The notes: a model not told the origin generated them from the sequence alone. Positions 7,756 to 15,976 are shown, counted from the first letter of the stretch. The stretch: DNA of 20,343 bases from Roseivirga sp. UBA6061 (GCA_002427745.1 DIYF01000135.1:1-20343); one strand, 5' to 3'. Translations and numbers: made by a program.

Positions 7756-7786
7756 ACCGCGGTTTAATTTCAGGTTCCGGTATGAA
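7751..7786 (-). promoter_or_regulatory. Inverted repeat covering the cargo start codon, module C
   Basis: TTCATACCG (7751-7759) and CGGTATGAA (7778-7786) are perfectly complementary over 9 bp with an 18-base spacer. The AUG start (7753-7755) lies in the 3' arm of the hairpin that would form in the mRNA. The sequence is unrelated to the repeat at 1793-1827, but the placement is the same. It may act as an RNA structure limiting translation or as a protein-bound DNA palindrome. Confidence 0.6.
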
Positions 7787-7864
7787 AGAACTCAATACTG
7801 TTATCTGAGAAAAATTTATAGTATCAGGTGATAGATTCTGAGGCTGAGAGGTATGATATTTTTT

Positions 7865-8632
7865 CTAAACGGTTTCTGTGCCCGTCTGTACGTTAAGCAG
7901 TTGCAGGAGCTCCTTTTTTCGTCTTCTGCTTACCTCAAGCCTGGTGCCGTTGCTCATTTTCACCATGCCACCATTCCCGGGAATGTATACAGAGATTTCA
8001 TCAAGATTTACCATTTGGGACTTATGTATCCTCAGGAATCGATCCGGTTCCAGCTCACCTTCGAAAGAGCCCAGCGTACGCGTAACGAGCTTTTCAGTAT
8101 CATCATTCAGAAAGACACGCGTGTAGTTATGATCGGCCAGCAGATAGAGGATATTCCTGATCGCTATGCGCTCATAACCCGATTTGGTGAGCAGGGTGAT
8201 CTTTTTATCTGCTTCCTGCTCCTGCTCCATAAGGTGTACCATTTTCTGAAGCATCTGCTTTTGGTTACTGTTAGACTGTCTCGTTTTGAAACGATCTATA
8301 GCGATACTCAACTCCTGAATATTGACCGGTTTCAGTAAATAATCCAGCGCTGATGCCTTGATGGCCTGCAAGGCAAATTCACTATGGGCAGAAACAAAAA
8401 TGACATGGTAATCTTTGAAAGAAGTCTTTCGCAGTACTTCAAAGCCGCTGCTTTTACCCAGCTTGATGTCCAGAAAGATAAGATCAGGTCTTTCCTTGTC
8501 TATCGCTTCCACAGCAGCAGAGACATCGCTCACCCCTGGCAGCAATGTGATCTCCGGATGCTTTAAGCTCAAAAGTTCCTTGAGTACTTTCCGACCTGAA
8601 ATCTCGTCATCAATAATCAGTGCCTTAACCAT
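7865..8632 (-). CDS. LytTR-family response regulator, module C
   Basis: A two-component response regulator of 255 aa, probably controlling the cargo gene that follows. Residues 1-~120 are a receiver domain: acidic pair D8-D9, phosphoacceptor D55 in LIFLD, S81 and K101 in LLKP. Residues ~145-250 are a LytTR DNA-binding domain (RIAIRNILYLLADHNYTRV, RFLRIHKSQMVNLDEI, LEVSRRRKKELLQLL). The ATG at 8632 overlaps the end of the kinase gene by 8 bases (ATGGTTAA), implying translational coupling and a cognate pair. LytTR proteins generally bind direct repeats about two helical turns apart. The 109-bp gap before the cargo has irregular AGG-containing repeats at 7826-7852, but I could not define a site. 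Confidence 0.95.
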   Translation of the reverse strand: MVKALIIDDEISGRKVLKELLSLKHPEITLLPGVSDVSAAVEAIDKERPDLIFLDIKLGKSSGFEVLRKTSFKDYHVIFVSAHSEFALQAIKASALDYLLKPVNIQELSIAIDRFKTRQSNSNQKQMLQKMVHLMEQEQEADKKITLLTKSGYERIAIRNILYLLADHNYTRVFLNDDTEKLVTRTLGSFEGELEPDRFLRIHKSQMVNLDEISVYIPGNGGMVKMSNGTRLEVSRRRKKELLQLLNVQTGTETV

Positions 8633-11534
8633 ATACAGCTTCTAAAATACGAATACTCACTTTGGTACCAGCGGGCTTATCGTCCACAAACAGATCCTGC
8701 ACCTCTACTTCTCCCGACTGATCTCCCTTAAACTTTCTTACCAGCTCGCTTACAATACGGGTTCCCATCCCTTCTCCAGACTGTTGACGGCCCACACCAT
8801 TGTCGATGATATCAATGATCAGTTCAGCCTCGTCCGGGTAAATTTCAATGACTATGCTTCCCCGCTTGTGCTCCAGGGGCATGATACCATGCCATATTGA
8901 GTTTTCTACATAAGGCTGGGTGATAAGGCTGGGAATCTCGCGTACCAGAGATACTTCCTTCGCTACATTGATCTGATAGTCAAATTTGCCATCCAGTCTC
9001 AGGTTTTCCAGGTCCATATACAGACGCAGGGTCTCCAGTTCATCATTAAGTGATACCATGGACTTTTCAGAAAATTCCAGAATTCTTCTGATCAGTTTGC
9101 TGAATTTCTCAAGGTAGGAATAAGCCTCCTCAGGGTTTTTCTCCAATACCATCGCCTGAATGGAATTGAGAGAATTGAAGATAAAGTGAGGGTTGAGTTG
9201 AGACTGCAGGGCCTTGCGCTCTGCTTCAGCGATACGTAATTCAAAGTCAAGTGCTTTCTGCGCTTTGAGTTTGTTTCTCCTGATGATCTGGTTGGCAATG
9301 AGAATTACCAACGTGACAAAGGCAGCGGCCAGCAGCACCACAAACCACCAACGACTCCATATAGGGGACGCAATGGTGAAGGAGAGCGCAGATACCGTGC
9401 TCTTACTGCCAAAAGCACTTTGCGCCACTACCTCAAAAGTGTATGCTCCTGGTGGCAGGCTTCCGAAGTTGACTTTGTTTGCCGAGGTCTTACTCCATGA
9501 CTCATCAAGCCCCAGCAATCTGTACTCGTAGCTTATCTGATCCAGACTTTTGAAGTGAATTCCGTCAAAAGCCATCTCTATATTCCTGCTCTTATGGCTT
9601 AGCAGAGGGTTTACCTCGGAGTAAGCACTTCCATTCACACTGAGTGCCTTTATATTGATTTTTGGGGGAGTTTTCCGGGCTTTCCAGTCGTCCAGATCAA
9701 TTACTGAAATCCCCTTACTGGTGGCAGCATACACTTTGTTTCCTACAATTAGTACATCAGAAACATCTTCACTTAGTAGTCCGTCTTTTCGCGTTGCACT
9801 TTGGGTGATAATCTTTCCTTCCTTCAACAGCACCTTGTTCAAGCCCACATTGGTGACAATCCAGAACTCCTCATCTGAAATGACAAAAATCTTTCTGTGA
9901 ATATCCGAAGTAAGACCCTGCTCTGTTGAGAAATGAATCCATTCACCATGGCGGAAGTAATAAGTACCCAGACCATGAGTGGCCAGGAGATAATCCTCTT
10001 CATTGATGACCCTGACATCATTTATTATCTCTCTCATGACAGGATGCCCCTGAAACCGGTCATACTTGTAGTCTTTATTCAGGTAATACAGCCCCTTTGA
10101 AGTAGAAATCAACAAACCGCCTTTGTAAGGTTCCATGTCAATCATCGCGTAAGAGAGCGAAAGCGAAAAAACATTATTGGCCTTCTTACCGGCTATGAAC
10201 CTCTGCCATTTGTCTGTAGAAGTAACAACTTTGTCAAAATCCTGCTGTTGCAATACATTCAGTCCGCGAGACATTCCCTGTACAATGAGACTGTCCTGCC
10301 AGTATGACATCACCTTCGCTGAACGTCTTACAATATCAAGGTTCCCGATATCTCTGACACGTGCAAACAATTCCTCGGCCACCATCAAAACCTCCTTCGG
10401 CCGCTTGCCCTTCATAATTTGTCGTACACGGGCCCTGCCCTCCACAACTGGAATGGATCCCTCTTTCACTTCACCATCTTTGAGGTATCCGAACTTACCA
10501 TTCGATCCCCCGAACCAAATCTTGTCTTCATCCTGCATGAGTGATGAAATACCACCTATCGGACCATTTTTAAATCGGGTTATGGACCGGTTGGATAACG
10601 ATGAGGCATAGAAAACACCATGGCCTGAAGTAGTGAACCAGTAGCCACCCTCTCTGTCTTTCAACATATGGGTTACGTTCTTATTCCTGAAATAAACCTC
10701 TGTATCGTTCTCTTCCCTGCTCAGCTTATAAGCCCCGTTATAAGAACAAAACCAAAGCGGCTCCCCCGGATAATCATGAAACTTGCTCACCGTCTGAGGC
10801 GGCAGGGTCTGTGAGTCTTTGAAGCCCTGGATAAAGGTGCGTGTCATAAATCGCCTGCTCGTGGCCAAAACCACTTTGTTGCCCGATAAGTAACTTTCAT
10901 AGAATGGCGCTAAATCCTGTGTTATCTTATGAATAACCGGCTCTGCTAATATCCCATTGGCGTCAGAGAAATAGATTTCCCCGGACGAGTTGAAATTGGC
11001 ACCTTTTACTATACCATCTTCTTCTTTAAAGATGGTTATTGCCTCCCTCTGACTCTGAAAACTGTAGTTCCTGACTGTATCGTCAATACCAATAGCAGTG
11101 ACTTTGGTTGAAGAATTAAACCAGATGGTGCCATCCGAGCTTTCCAGAAAGTTTTGATAATAGGTACCCAGATCAACCTTGGCCAGGATGGAATCATTAT
11201 CCGGGTTATGGAAGCGACCGTCCTTATAGTAGCTCAACCTGCCGTTGTAGGCAGAAAACCAGATTCGTCCTTGGCTGTCCTGATCAATCCGGAAAATCTC
11301 GTTGTCTGCCAGACCATCACTCAGATAAAAGTTCTCAAAGGAGCGTCCGTCATATCGACTAACCCCTGTTTCCGTACCAAACCAGATATAGCCTTTATCA
11401 TCCTGTAGTGCACAGTAAACATTATCACCCACGAGGCCGTCCTGCGCTGTCAGATTGATGGCTGTGAGCTCAAAATCCTGAGCCTGCACACCCACATACA
11501 CCCATAAAAAAATCAGCAGAAAGGCAGCTCTCAT
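8625..11534 (-). CDS. Propeller/Y_Y_Y sensor histidine kinase, LytS type, module C
   Basis: A predicted inner-membrane sensor kinase of 969 aa, partner of the overlapping LytTR regulator. The start is placed at the ATG at 11534, which gives a signal peptide (MRAAFLLIFLWVYVGVQAQ); an upstream TTG at 11543 adds three residues. Residues ~25-620 contain two-component-regulator propeller repeats (DDKGYIWFGTETGVSRYDG, DSQGRIWFSAYNG, EGGYWFTTSGHGVF). A Y_Y_Y domain follows (~625-720; YEYRLLGLDESWS, LPPGAYTFEV), then one membrane segment (~727-748). The cytoplasmic kinase has the LytS-type His box QLNPHFIFNSLNSIQ (His ~783) and ATPase motifs VENSIWHG and IIDNGVGR. This architecture is common in Bacteroidota, usually sensing extracellular glycans or other ligands. 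Here it occupies the position taken by a TPR-HTH protein in the other three modules. Confidence 0.95.
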   Translation of the reverse strand: MRAAFLLIFLWVYVGVQAQDFELTAINLTAQDGLVGDNVYCALQDDKGYIWFGTETGVSRYDGRSFENFYLSDGLADNEIFRIDQDSQGRIWFSAYNGRLSYYKDGRFHNPDNDSILAKVDLGTYYQNFLESSDGTIWFNSSTKVTAIGIDDTVRNYSFQSQREAITIFKEEDGIVKGANFNSSGEIYFSDANGILAEPVIHKITQDLAPFYESYLSGNKVVLATSRRFMTRTFIQGFKDSQTLPPQTVSKFHDYPGEPLWFCSYNGAYKLSREENDTEVYFRNKNVTHMLKDREGGYWFTTSGHGVFYASSLSNRSITRFKNGPIGGISSLMQDEDKIWFGGSNGKFGYLKDGEVKEGSIPVVEGRARVRQIMKGKRPKEVLMVAEELFARVRDIGNLDIVRRSAKVMSYWQDSLIVQGMSRGLNVLQQQDFDKVVTSTDKWQRFIAGKKANNVFSLSLSYAMIDMEPYKGGLLISTSKGLYYLNKDYKYDRFQGHPVMREIINDVRVINEEDYLLATHGLGTYYFRHGEWIHFSTEQGLTSDIHRKIFVISDEEFWIVTNVGLNKVLLKEGKIITQSATRKDGLLSEDVSDVLIVGNKVYAATSKGISVIDLDDWKARKTPPKINIKALSVNGSAYSEVNPLLSHKSRNIEMAFDGIHFKSLDQISYEYRLLGLDESWSKTSANKVNFGSLPPGAYTFEVVAQSAFGSKSTVSALSFTIASPIWSRWWFVVLLAAAFVTLVILIANQIIRRNKLKAQKALDFELRIAEAERKALQSQLNPHFIFNSLNSIQAMVLEKNPEEAYSYLEKFSKLIRRILEFSEKSMVSLNDELETLRLYMDLENLRLDGKFDYQINVAKEVSLVREIPSLITQPYVENSIWHGIMPLEHKRGSIVIEIYPDEAELIIDIIDNGVGRQQSGEGMGTRIVSELVRKFKGDQSGEVEVQDLFVDDKPAGTKVSIRILEAVYG

Positions 11535-11557
11535 GGCCACCAATTACGCAGGAATAT

Positions 11558-11579
11558 ACCGTTCTAGCAAATAGACGGT
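11558..11579 (-). other. Hairpin between the small HTH and kinase genes
   Basis: Plus-strand ACCG-T-TCTA (11558-11566), loop GCAAA, TAGA-CGGT (11572-11579): an 8-bp stem with one bulged base. It begins at the last base of the small HTH stop codon and ends 24 bases before the kinase ATG. No U-run follows, so it is not a typical intrinsic terminator. It may stabilise the upstream transcript or modulate kinase translation. Confidence 0.35.
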
Positions 11580-11836
11580 CAACCGGCCTGTCTTAAAAGC
11601 ACGACTGGAATAGACTCTTCCGGATCTATGTCCAGCTTCTTTCTAAGTCTGTGCTTGGCCTTTTTTACACTATCAGGAGTGATGTTAAAGAGTGTCGCGA
11701 TTTCCTTGGTAGACAAGTTGGACTTGAGATAGGTACACAACCTGATTTCATAGGCGGTCAGCCCGGGAAACCGGAGTCTCAGTTGTTGCTGGAAGCCCTG
11801 ATTAGAACGTTCGAGTTCCAGCAGCAGATGATCCAT
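11579..11836 (-). CDS. Small stand-alone LuxR-like HTH protein, module C
   Basis: Homologue of the other three small HTH proteins, 85 aa from the ATG at 11836. The codon aligned with the upstream start of its relatives is CTG (11858-11860), and the reading frame stays open with the conserved residues T-L-Q-E-R-H-I before MDHLLLELE, so a CTG start giving 93 aa is possible. The core LTAYEIRLCTYLKSNLSTKEIA and recognition helix TPDSVKKAKHRLRKK are nearly identical to those of the other copies. The C-terminal tail (EESIPVVLLRQAG) is unique. The kinase gene follows after 44 bp. Nothing in the sequence indicates a receiver or effector domain, so it is probably a DNA-binding co-regulator shared across modules. 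Confidence 0.85.
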   Translation of the reverse strand: MDHLLLELERSNQGFQQQLRLRFPGLTAYEIRLCTYLKSNLSTKEIATLFNITPDSVKKAKHRLRKKLDIDPEESIPVVLLRQAG

Positions 11837-11860
11837 GATATGTCGCTCTTGTAAGGTCAG

Positions 11861-11918
11861 GGGGTTAAGGGGTTAAGGGGTTAAGGGGTTAAGGGGTTAA
11901 GGGGTTAAGGGGTTAAGG
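11861..11918. repeat. Tandem repeat (TTAAGGGG)n abutting the small HTH gene
   Basis: Six perfect TTAAGGGG units (11865-11912), preceded by GGGG and followed by a partial TTAAGG (11913-11918). It touches the candidate CTG start and lies 24 bases above the ATG. Perfect homogeneity implies recent expansion by slippage or unequal exchange. TAA occurs in each unit on both strands, so it cannot be translated through. Confidence 0.92.
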
Positions 11919-11985
11919 TAAAACGCATATCATATTTCTCAGTTCATGATTTCTGACCCGTCTTTCAAGTCTGAAAGCTATCATC
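11919..11985 (-). promoter_or_regulatory. Conserved spacer between module B cargo and module C small HTH (candidate promoter/leader)
   Basis: Aligned by eye with 4303-4383 and 1-75: plus-strand AAAACGC next to the tandem repeat, then TCAGTTCATGATTTCTGAC, GTCTTTCAAGTCTGAAAG and CTATCATCT. The minus strand carries TAGCTTTC (complement of 11973-11980), near the Bacteroidota -7 consensus. Conservation of noncoding DNA at this position in several modules suggests function or recent duplication. Confidence 0.4.
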
Positions 11986-13404
11986 TCAGGTAGTGGGTAC
12001 CTGGCTGGTTTTGGACTCATTCTTTTGCTGAAAATCGTTGCGATCTACTGCATTAATTACCCCATCCAGATTAAAGTCTCCGTTTGTGCTGTTGTAAGTA
12101 AATGTCCCTCCGTTCTGCGCCCGCCAGGTGGTTAAATCTGAAGCATCCACATCACCATCTCCATCGGCATCTCCTGCCAGCATACCAAACCTGCCGCCAC
12201 TCAGTGAAGCCAATCCGGTTGCTCCCAGATAAGTATTACCCAAGGCGCTGGTAAAATCAATGGTATAGACACTGCTGCTTTCTGAAATTGCGTGGGCCGA
12301 CATGACCGGCAGGTGATTGCGATGGTAAATCACCACGTAGAAATCGGAACCGCTGTTGCCGGTCAGGGAGACGGTGAGATTAGCCGTACCATTCGTTGCC
12401 TTGATACTGCCATCATTCATCAGAAAGCCTGCTGCAGAACCTACTTTGGTACTGGAAAGAGCTGCCGCTGCAGAAGCCGCTTCTCTCAGCTCTACCAGCA
12501 CCCAGTCTACTGCGTTGGCGGGAATACTGCCCGCTGTTTCTCCTCCTGTATGACCATTGTTGGTATAGGGTTGGGTGGTAGGAATGCCCGTATTCAGGCT
12601 CGTGTTGAGGTTAGCGCCATTGTAGGCTCCTTCCAGAAATACAGTAGCTGCTACTTCGACTGATGAAGGAGCCCCTCCGGAAATATTAAAAGCTGTAGCG
12701 GAGGGCGTAAAACCGCCATTGGAGTTGCTGAATTCCCAATTGTTCCAGTCCATAAGGGCTGCCAGCACCGTGGCCTTATCACCGCTGTGTGTGCTGCCTG
12801 ATTTGTACCTGGCATTGTCTACTTCTCCGTTTTCACCGCTTGGAAAGAGCCCGACAAAACCATTGGCTCCATCCGTTTTTCCTGTTGGGATCAAGGTCTT
12901 TGCAGTAGAGGATTCGCTGTTCCAGGCCTTTCCGGAGGTGTTGCTGTCTCCACTATTGGCATGCACTCCGGCAATCACAGATACAGAACCGCTCACAATC
13001 TGGTAGGCAAAAAGGTTATCTCCGGCAGAGCCTAACATGTTCTTGTCGGGGAAAGGAGGAAAGGCCCCTACCGAGGAAATGGTAGCCAGCGTATTGCCTG
13101 AAGTGAAGGTAATACCCATGGGTTCGATATCCGGATTGATATGGCATTCTTCTCCGGCTGAAATGGCCGAAGTAGCTGTAAACTTAATGGTGGTTTCATT
13201 AGTATTGAAACCCGTTCCATTCCAAGCTTCATCAGTCAGGTAGATAACTGTACCACTCGCCACATCGGCCAGGAACACAAAGGAAAACTGCTCATTGGCC
13301 ATGCCTATTCTTGTGAAGGCAATATCACCATCATTCAGGGTACTTTGTGCTATCACCTCAGACAGCAGGCCTATGCTCAGAACTATCAGAATCAGATATC
13401 TCAT
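11986..13404 (-). CDS. Secreted cargo protein, module B: lamin-tail-like head and dockerin-like C-terminal module
   Basis: A predicted secreted or surface protein of 472 aa, the smallest cargo. The ATG at 13404 gives a signal peptide (MRYLILIVLSIGLLSEVIAQ). Residues ~22-245 form one head domain starting with GDIAFTRIGMANEQFSFVFL and containing VIYLTDEAWNGTGFNT and AGDNLFAYQ. I recall similar domains at the N-terminus of other bacterial secreted proteins, loosely lamin-tail-like, without a known activity. Residues ~250-472 are the shared C-terminal module: VDWVLVELREA, AGFLMNDGSIKA, VVIYHRNHLPVMSA, dockerin-like loops (DADGDGDVDASD, DFNLDGVINAVD) and SQVPTT. By hand alignment this module is about 80% identical to that of the 1123-aa module C cargo, while the heads are unrelated. 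The gene lies 90 bp after the TPR-HTH stop codon. Confidence 0.9.
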   Translation of the reverse strand: MRYLILIVLSIGLLSEVIAQSTLNDGDIAFTRIGMANEQFSFVFLADVASGTVIYLTDEAWNGTGFNTNETTIKFTATSAISAGEECHINPDIEPMGITFTSGNTLATISSVGAFPPFPDKNMLGSAGDNLFAYQIVSGSVSVIAGVHANSGDSNTSGKAWNSESSTAKTLIPTGKTDGANGFVGLFPSGENGEVDNARYKSGSTHSGDKATVLAALMDWNNWEFSNSNGGFTPSATAFNISGGAPSSVEVAATVFLEGAYNGANLNTSLNTGIPTTQPYTNNGHTGGETAGSIPANAVDWVLVELREAASAAAALSSTKVGSAAGFLMNDGSIKATNGTANLTVSLTGNSGSDFYVVIYHRNHLPVMSAHAISESSSVYTIDFTSALGNTYLGATGLASLSGGRFGMLAGDADGDGDVDASDLTTWRAQNGGTFTYNSTNGDFNLDGVINAVDRNDFQQKNESKTSQVPTT

Positions 13405-13453
13405 TCTTACTTGATTTGGACGACCAAGCTCGAAATAATCCTATCAGAAAAGA

Positions 13454-13493
13454 GGGGACAATAGGGGTCAGACGGGTAAACCGGGGGACAAAA
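13454..13493 (-). promoter_or_regulatory. Four 10-bp phased direct repeats between regulator and cargo, module B (candidate operator)
   Basis: Plus strand: GGGGACAATA (13454), GGGGTCAGAC (13464), GGGTAAACCG (13474), GGGGACAAAA (13484), in exact 10-bp register. The first and last units match at 9 of 10 positions. The block ends one base before the complement of the TPR-HTH stop codon (13495). Ten-bp phasing puts every unit on the same DNA face, as expected for cooperative binding by a regulator. Its position equals that of the repeat pair at 1849-1882 and the cluster at 18223-18261. Confidence 0.55.
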
Positions 13494-13494
13494 C

Positions 13495-15519
13495 CTATAT
13501 TCTGAGCATATAAGCCCTCAATTCATCGGCACTTCCCAGACCCAGTTTCCGATAAAGTCTTTGTATCGACTTCTTCACCCCTTCATGAGTAACTCCCAGA
13601 ATTCCGGCCATGTCTTTGTTCATCAGGTTGATCTTGATAAGAATGGAGATGTCCAGCTCGTTGTTGGTAAGGTTTTCATGCTTTTGGGTAAGGTCTGACA
13701 CGAAGTTCTTGTGCACGGTATCAAACCTTAACCTGAACTCTTCCCAGGAAATACTGCCGCTTGCTCTGCTTGTAAGACCTGAGGTGATGGTATCTAATTC
13801 TACCCGATGCTGACTCTGCGTTTGCTCATTCAGTTCTGTCATTTTTTTCTCAAACTCAGAAATCATTTGATTCTGCTGACTCAGCTGCTCTGCATAAGCC
13901 ATCAGTTTGAGATCTTTTACCTCAGATTCCTTATCATGAAGCTGCTGCTTCACCTCAAACAGGGTTCCTTTTTCATCCAACAGCCTCTTTTCTACCCTGC
14001 CCTTTTTGACCTGAGCCTGGTACATCAGCACCAGTATGACCATGGTCAGCAGCAGCGCTATCAAGATGATATAGAGAGTAGATTGTCGCTGGTGCAGACG
14101 GTTCTTTTCCATGTCCAAAGCATTGAAGGCGATTCTGCTTTGCTCCAGTTCTTTTTGAATTTTTTGGGTATTGTGCTCCGCTTCAAGTTGCTCTTCTCTG
14201 GAAATACTTTGCTCGTCCAGCAGTTCAAACTGATACTCATTATACTGCTCGTAATGGAACAGCGCCTTTTTATAGTCTCCGGTAGTCCGGTAAATCTCTG
14301 AAAGATGGCGATGGGCGGACATCAAACCATCTTTGTTCTCAGTTTCTTCAGAGATTTTCAGGCTCTTCAGCCCATGACTTAAGGCCTCATCTGTATTGCC
14401 CATATGCCTGAAGACATTAGCCAGATTATTGTGAGCCCGCATAATACCTCTCATGTCTTTAGACTGCCCGGCCAGTTTAAGAGATTCTTCATGATAGCTT
14501 CTGGCCTCATAATGTTTATCGAGCCTGCTGTAGCAAATACCTATGTTGGCCAGGGTATTGTAGAGCTGCGACTGCCCTTTTTCCAGCCTTTGTAGATTTT
14601 CTGCCTCAAGCAATACTTCCAGTGCCGAGCCGTAATTGGATTTGTTGATATATACAGCTCCAAGATTGCTGAGAGAATAAGCCCAGCCAACAGAATCCTG
14701 AATGTCTTTTCTGATAGCCAGGGCTTCTTCATGGGTTTCAAGAGCCTGATCCAGCTTGCCCAGCTCCTTGTAAAGGATGCCTATACTGTTCAACAAATTT
14801 GCCAGACCACGCTGGTTACTTTCAGACCGGTAAAACGGAAGTGCTTTCTCATAGTACTCAGCTGTGGCAACGTAGTCTCCCATGCGCCTGTAAGCCAGCC
14901 CGATGTTTCTGTAATTCGAAGCGATAACCGTGGTATCCGGTAATTTTTTTCGTGCCTCCAGCGAGGATTTATAGGCCCGAACAGCAGCGAGATAATCTCC
15001 CCTGAAATACTCATTGTTGCCTACGGAATTGTAGATGTTACCCCGGGTTTCAGGATCGTTCAGATCTTTGACAAAATCCAGTGCTTTCAAAAAAGACAGG
15101 TCGGCACTGTCGTATTCATTTTTTTTCTGAAAAAGCAGGCCTTCCAGCTCGTAAATGTTTGCCAGAAACAGGGGCCGTACATTGTTGAAGTCAGATGAGC
15201 GAACAATGGCCGTATCTAAATAGCGGCCGGATGCCTCATAGTTCCGCAAATAGTATTGCACCATGGCCGAACGAAAGTACAATCTGGTCCAGGATTCATC
15301 GGATTCTGATATCTCATAAGAAGAGAAAAAGCTACGGATCAGACTGTCAGCAAATCGAGCATTTTGCCGGGCATGAGCGTCTACCAGGATATCGAATACT
15401 TCAAGTTTTTCATCTCCTTTACTGGTCTCAAAAAGCCTTTGCAGTGAATCCGTTTTTGTCTCCTGGGCATCAGTTGAAAAAATGAGGATCAGACCTACAG
15501 CACTCAAAAAATATCTCAT
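13495..15519 (-). CDS. TPR - transmembrane - coiled coil - LuxR-like HTH regulator, module B
   Basis: A membrane-tethered regulator of the same design as those in modules A and D, 674 aa from the ATG at 15519. That start is chosen because it opens a signal peptide (MRYFLSAVGLILIFSTDAQ); the longer frame from a TTG at 15555 puts 12 implausible residues in front. The TPR array is longer than in its relatives, about nine repeats over residues ~60-420 (e.g. IGLAYRRMGDYVATAEYYEK, LGAVYINKSNYGSALEVLLE, IGICYSRLDKHYEARSYHEE). A membrane helix lies at ~478-500, then a Gln/Glu-rich coiled coil (~505-590). The C-terminal HTH contains LTNNELDISILIKINLMNKDMA and a helix EGVKKSIQRLYRK. It is closest in its HTH to the module D regulator (shared EEFRLRFD.VHK.F). 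It is flanked by the small HTH gene and the cargo it probably controls. Confidence 0.92.
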   Translation of the reverse strand: MRYFLSAVGLILIFSTDAQETKTDSLQRLFETSKGDEKLEVFDILVDAHARQNARFADSLIRSFFSSYEISESDESWTRLYFRSAMVQYYLRNYEASGRYLDTAIVRSSDFNNVRPLFLANIYELEGLLFQKKNEYDSADLSFLKALDFVKDLNDPETRGNIYNSVGNNEYFRGDYLAAVRAYKSSLEARKKLPDTTVIASNYRNIGLAYRRMGDYVATAEYYEKALPFYRSESNQRGLANLLNSIGILYKELGKLDQALETHEEALAIRKDIQDSVGWAYSLSNLGAVYINKSNYGSALEVLLEAENLQRLEKGQSQLYNTLANIGICYSRLDKHYEARSYHEESLKLAGQSKDMRGIMRAHNNLANVFRHMGNTDEALSHGLKSLKISEETENKDGLMSAHRHLSEIYRTTGDYKKALFHYEQYNEYQFELLDEQSISREEQLEAEHNTQKIQKELEQSRIAFNALDMEKNRLHQRQSTLYIILIALLLTMVILVLMYQAQVKKGRVEKRLLDEKGTLFEVKQQLHDKESEVKDLKLMAYAEQLSQQNQMISEFEKKMTELNEQTQSQHRVELDTITSGLTSRASGSISWEEFRLRFDTVHKNFVSDLTQKHENLTNNELDISILIKINLMNKDMAGILGVTHEGVKKSIQRLYRKLGLGSADELRAYMLRI

Positions 15520-15607
15520 GCGGCCAAAGGTAATGGCTGGGCCTGAGGGAGTCAATTAGACTATTTTTGACCGATTATTCTCATCCGGGGGTTGAGTAAA
15601 AGGATAT

Positions 15608-15874
15608 TTAGAATTTAGAACAAAAAGCCTGATCTGGTAATAGTGAAATCTTCTTTCTCAGCCTGTGTTTAGCCTTTTTTACGCTATCGGGAGTGATATT
15701 GAGCAGGGTAGCAATTTCCTTGGTAGAAAGATTGGCCTTCAGGTAGGTACACAGCCTGAGGTCGTAGGGAGTGAGTCTGGGATAGAGTGCACTCAATTGC
15801 CCTCTGAAGTCACGATGAGCACTCTCCAGCTCCAGAAGCAAATGATCCATTAAATGTCGCTCGGTTACGGTCAT
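15608..15874 (-). CDS. Small stand-alone LuxR-like HTH protein, module B
   Basis: 88 aa, starting at a genuine ATG (15874), which anchors the start choice for the other copies. N-terminus MTVTERHLMDHLLLELE, then LTPYDLRLCTYLKANLSTKEIATLLN and recognition helix TPDSVKKAKHRLRKK, identical to the other small HTHs. The tail (LLPDQAFCSKF) is unique to this copy. It has no sensor or membrane part, so any signal must come through partners or its own expression level. The regulator gene follows after 88 bp. Unlike in the other three modules, the tandem repeat above this gene is short and decayed. Confidence 0.85.
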   Translation of the reverse strand: MTVTERHLMDHLLLELESAHRDFRGQLSALYPRLTPYDLRLCTYLKANLSTKEIATLLNITPDSVKKAKHRLRKKISLLPDQAFCSKF

Positions 15875-15883
15875 GATCTGTTT

Positions 15884-15899
15884 GTGATTGGGTGATTTG
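15884..15899. repeat. Degenerate 8-bp tandem repeat above the module B small HTH
   Basis: Two imperfect units, GTGATTGG (15884-15891) and GTGATTTG (15892-15899), sit where the other modules have long perfect repeats, 9 bases above the ATG. This may be a contracted or eroded array. Taken alone it would not be noteworthy; position is the argument. Confidence 0.4.
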
Positions 15900-15976
15900 G
15901 AATGCGACCGGGTTGTCAGGTTCCCGAATTATCGCGAGTCTTTCAAAGTCTATTGTCCTTTATCTATATCCAAAGC
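15900..15976 (-). promoter_or_regulatory. Spacer between module A cargo and module B small HTH
   Basis: The most diverged of the conserved spacers. It keeps GAATGCG near the repeat, TCAGGTTC, a CGAGTCTTTCAAAGTCTATT core and the trailing TATCTATA. The minus strand has TAGACTTTG, a one-base-longer variant of the TAnnTTTG box. Candidate promoter and leader of the small HTH gene. Confidence 0.35.

Noticed and set aside
7826..7852. LytTR binding site upstream of the module C cargo
   Set aside because: AGG-containing repeats are present, but the spacings (15 and 8 bp) are irregular and do not match the two-turn direct repeat expected for LytTR proteins.
7853..8338. Plus-strand open frame of 161 codons
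   Set aside because: Antisense shadow of the LytTR response regulator, which has all expected catalytic residues.
11558..11579. Intrinsic terminator between small HTH and kinase
   Set aside because: The stem is not followed by a U-run on the transcribed strand. No convincing intrinsic terminator was seen after any cargo gene either.
11861..11918. Coding-frame phase variation or CRISPR array at the tandem repeats
   Set aside because: The repeats have no spacers, so they are not CRISPR. TAA in each unit blocks every frame, so slippage cannot switch a reading frame on or off.
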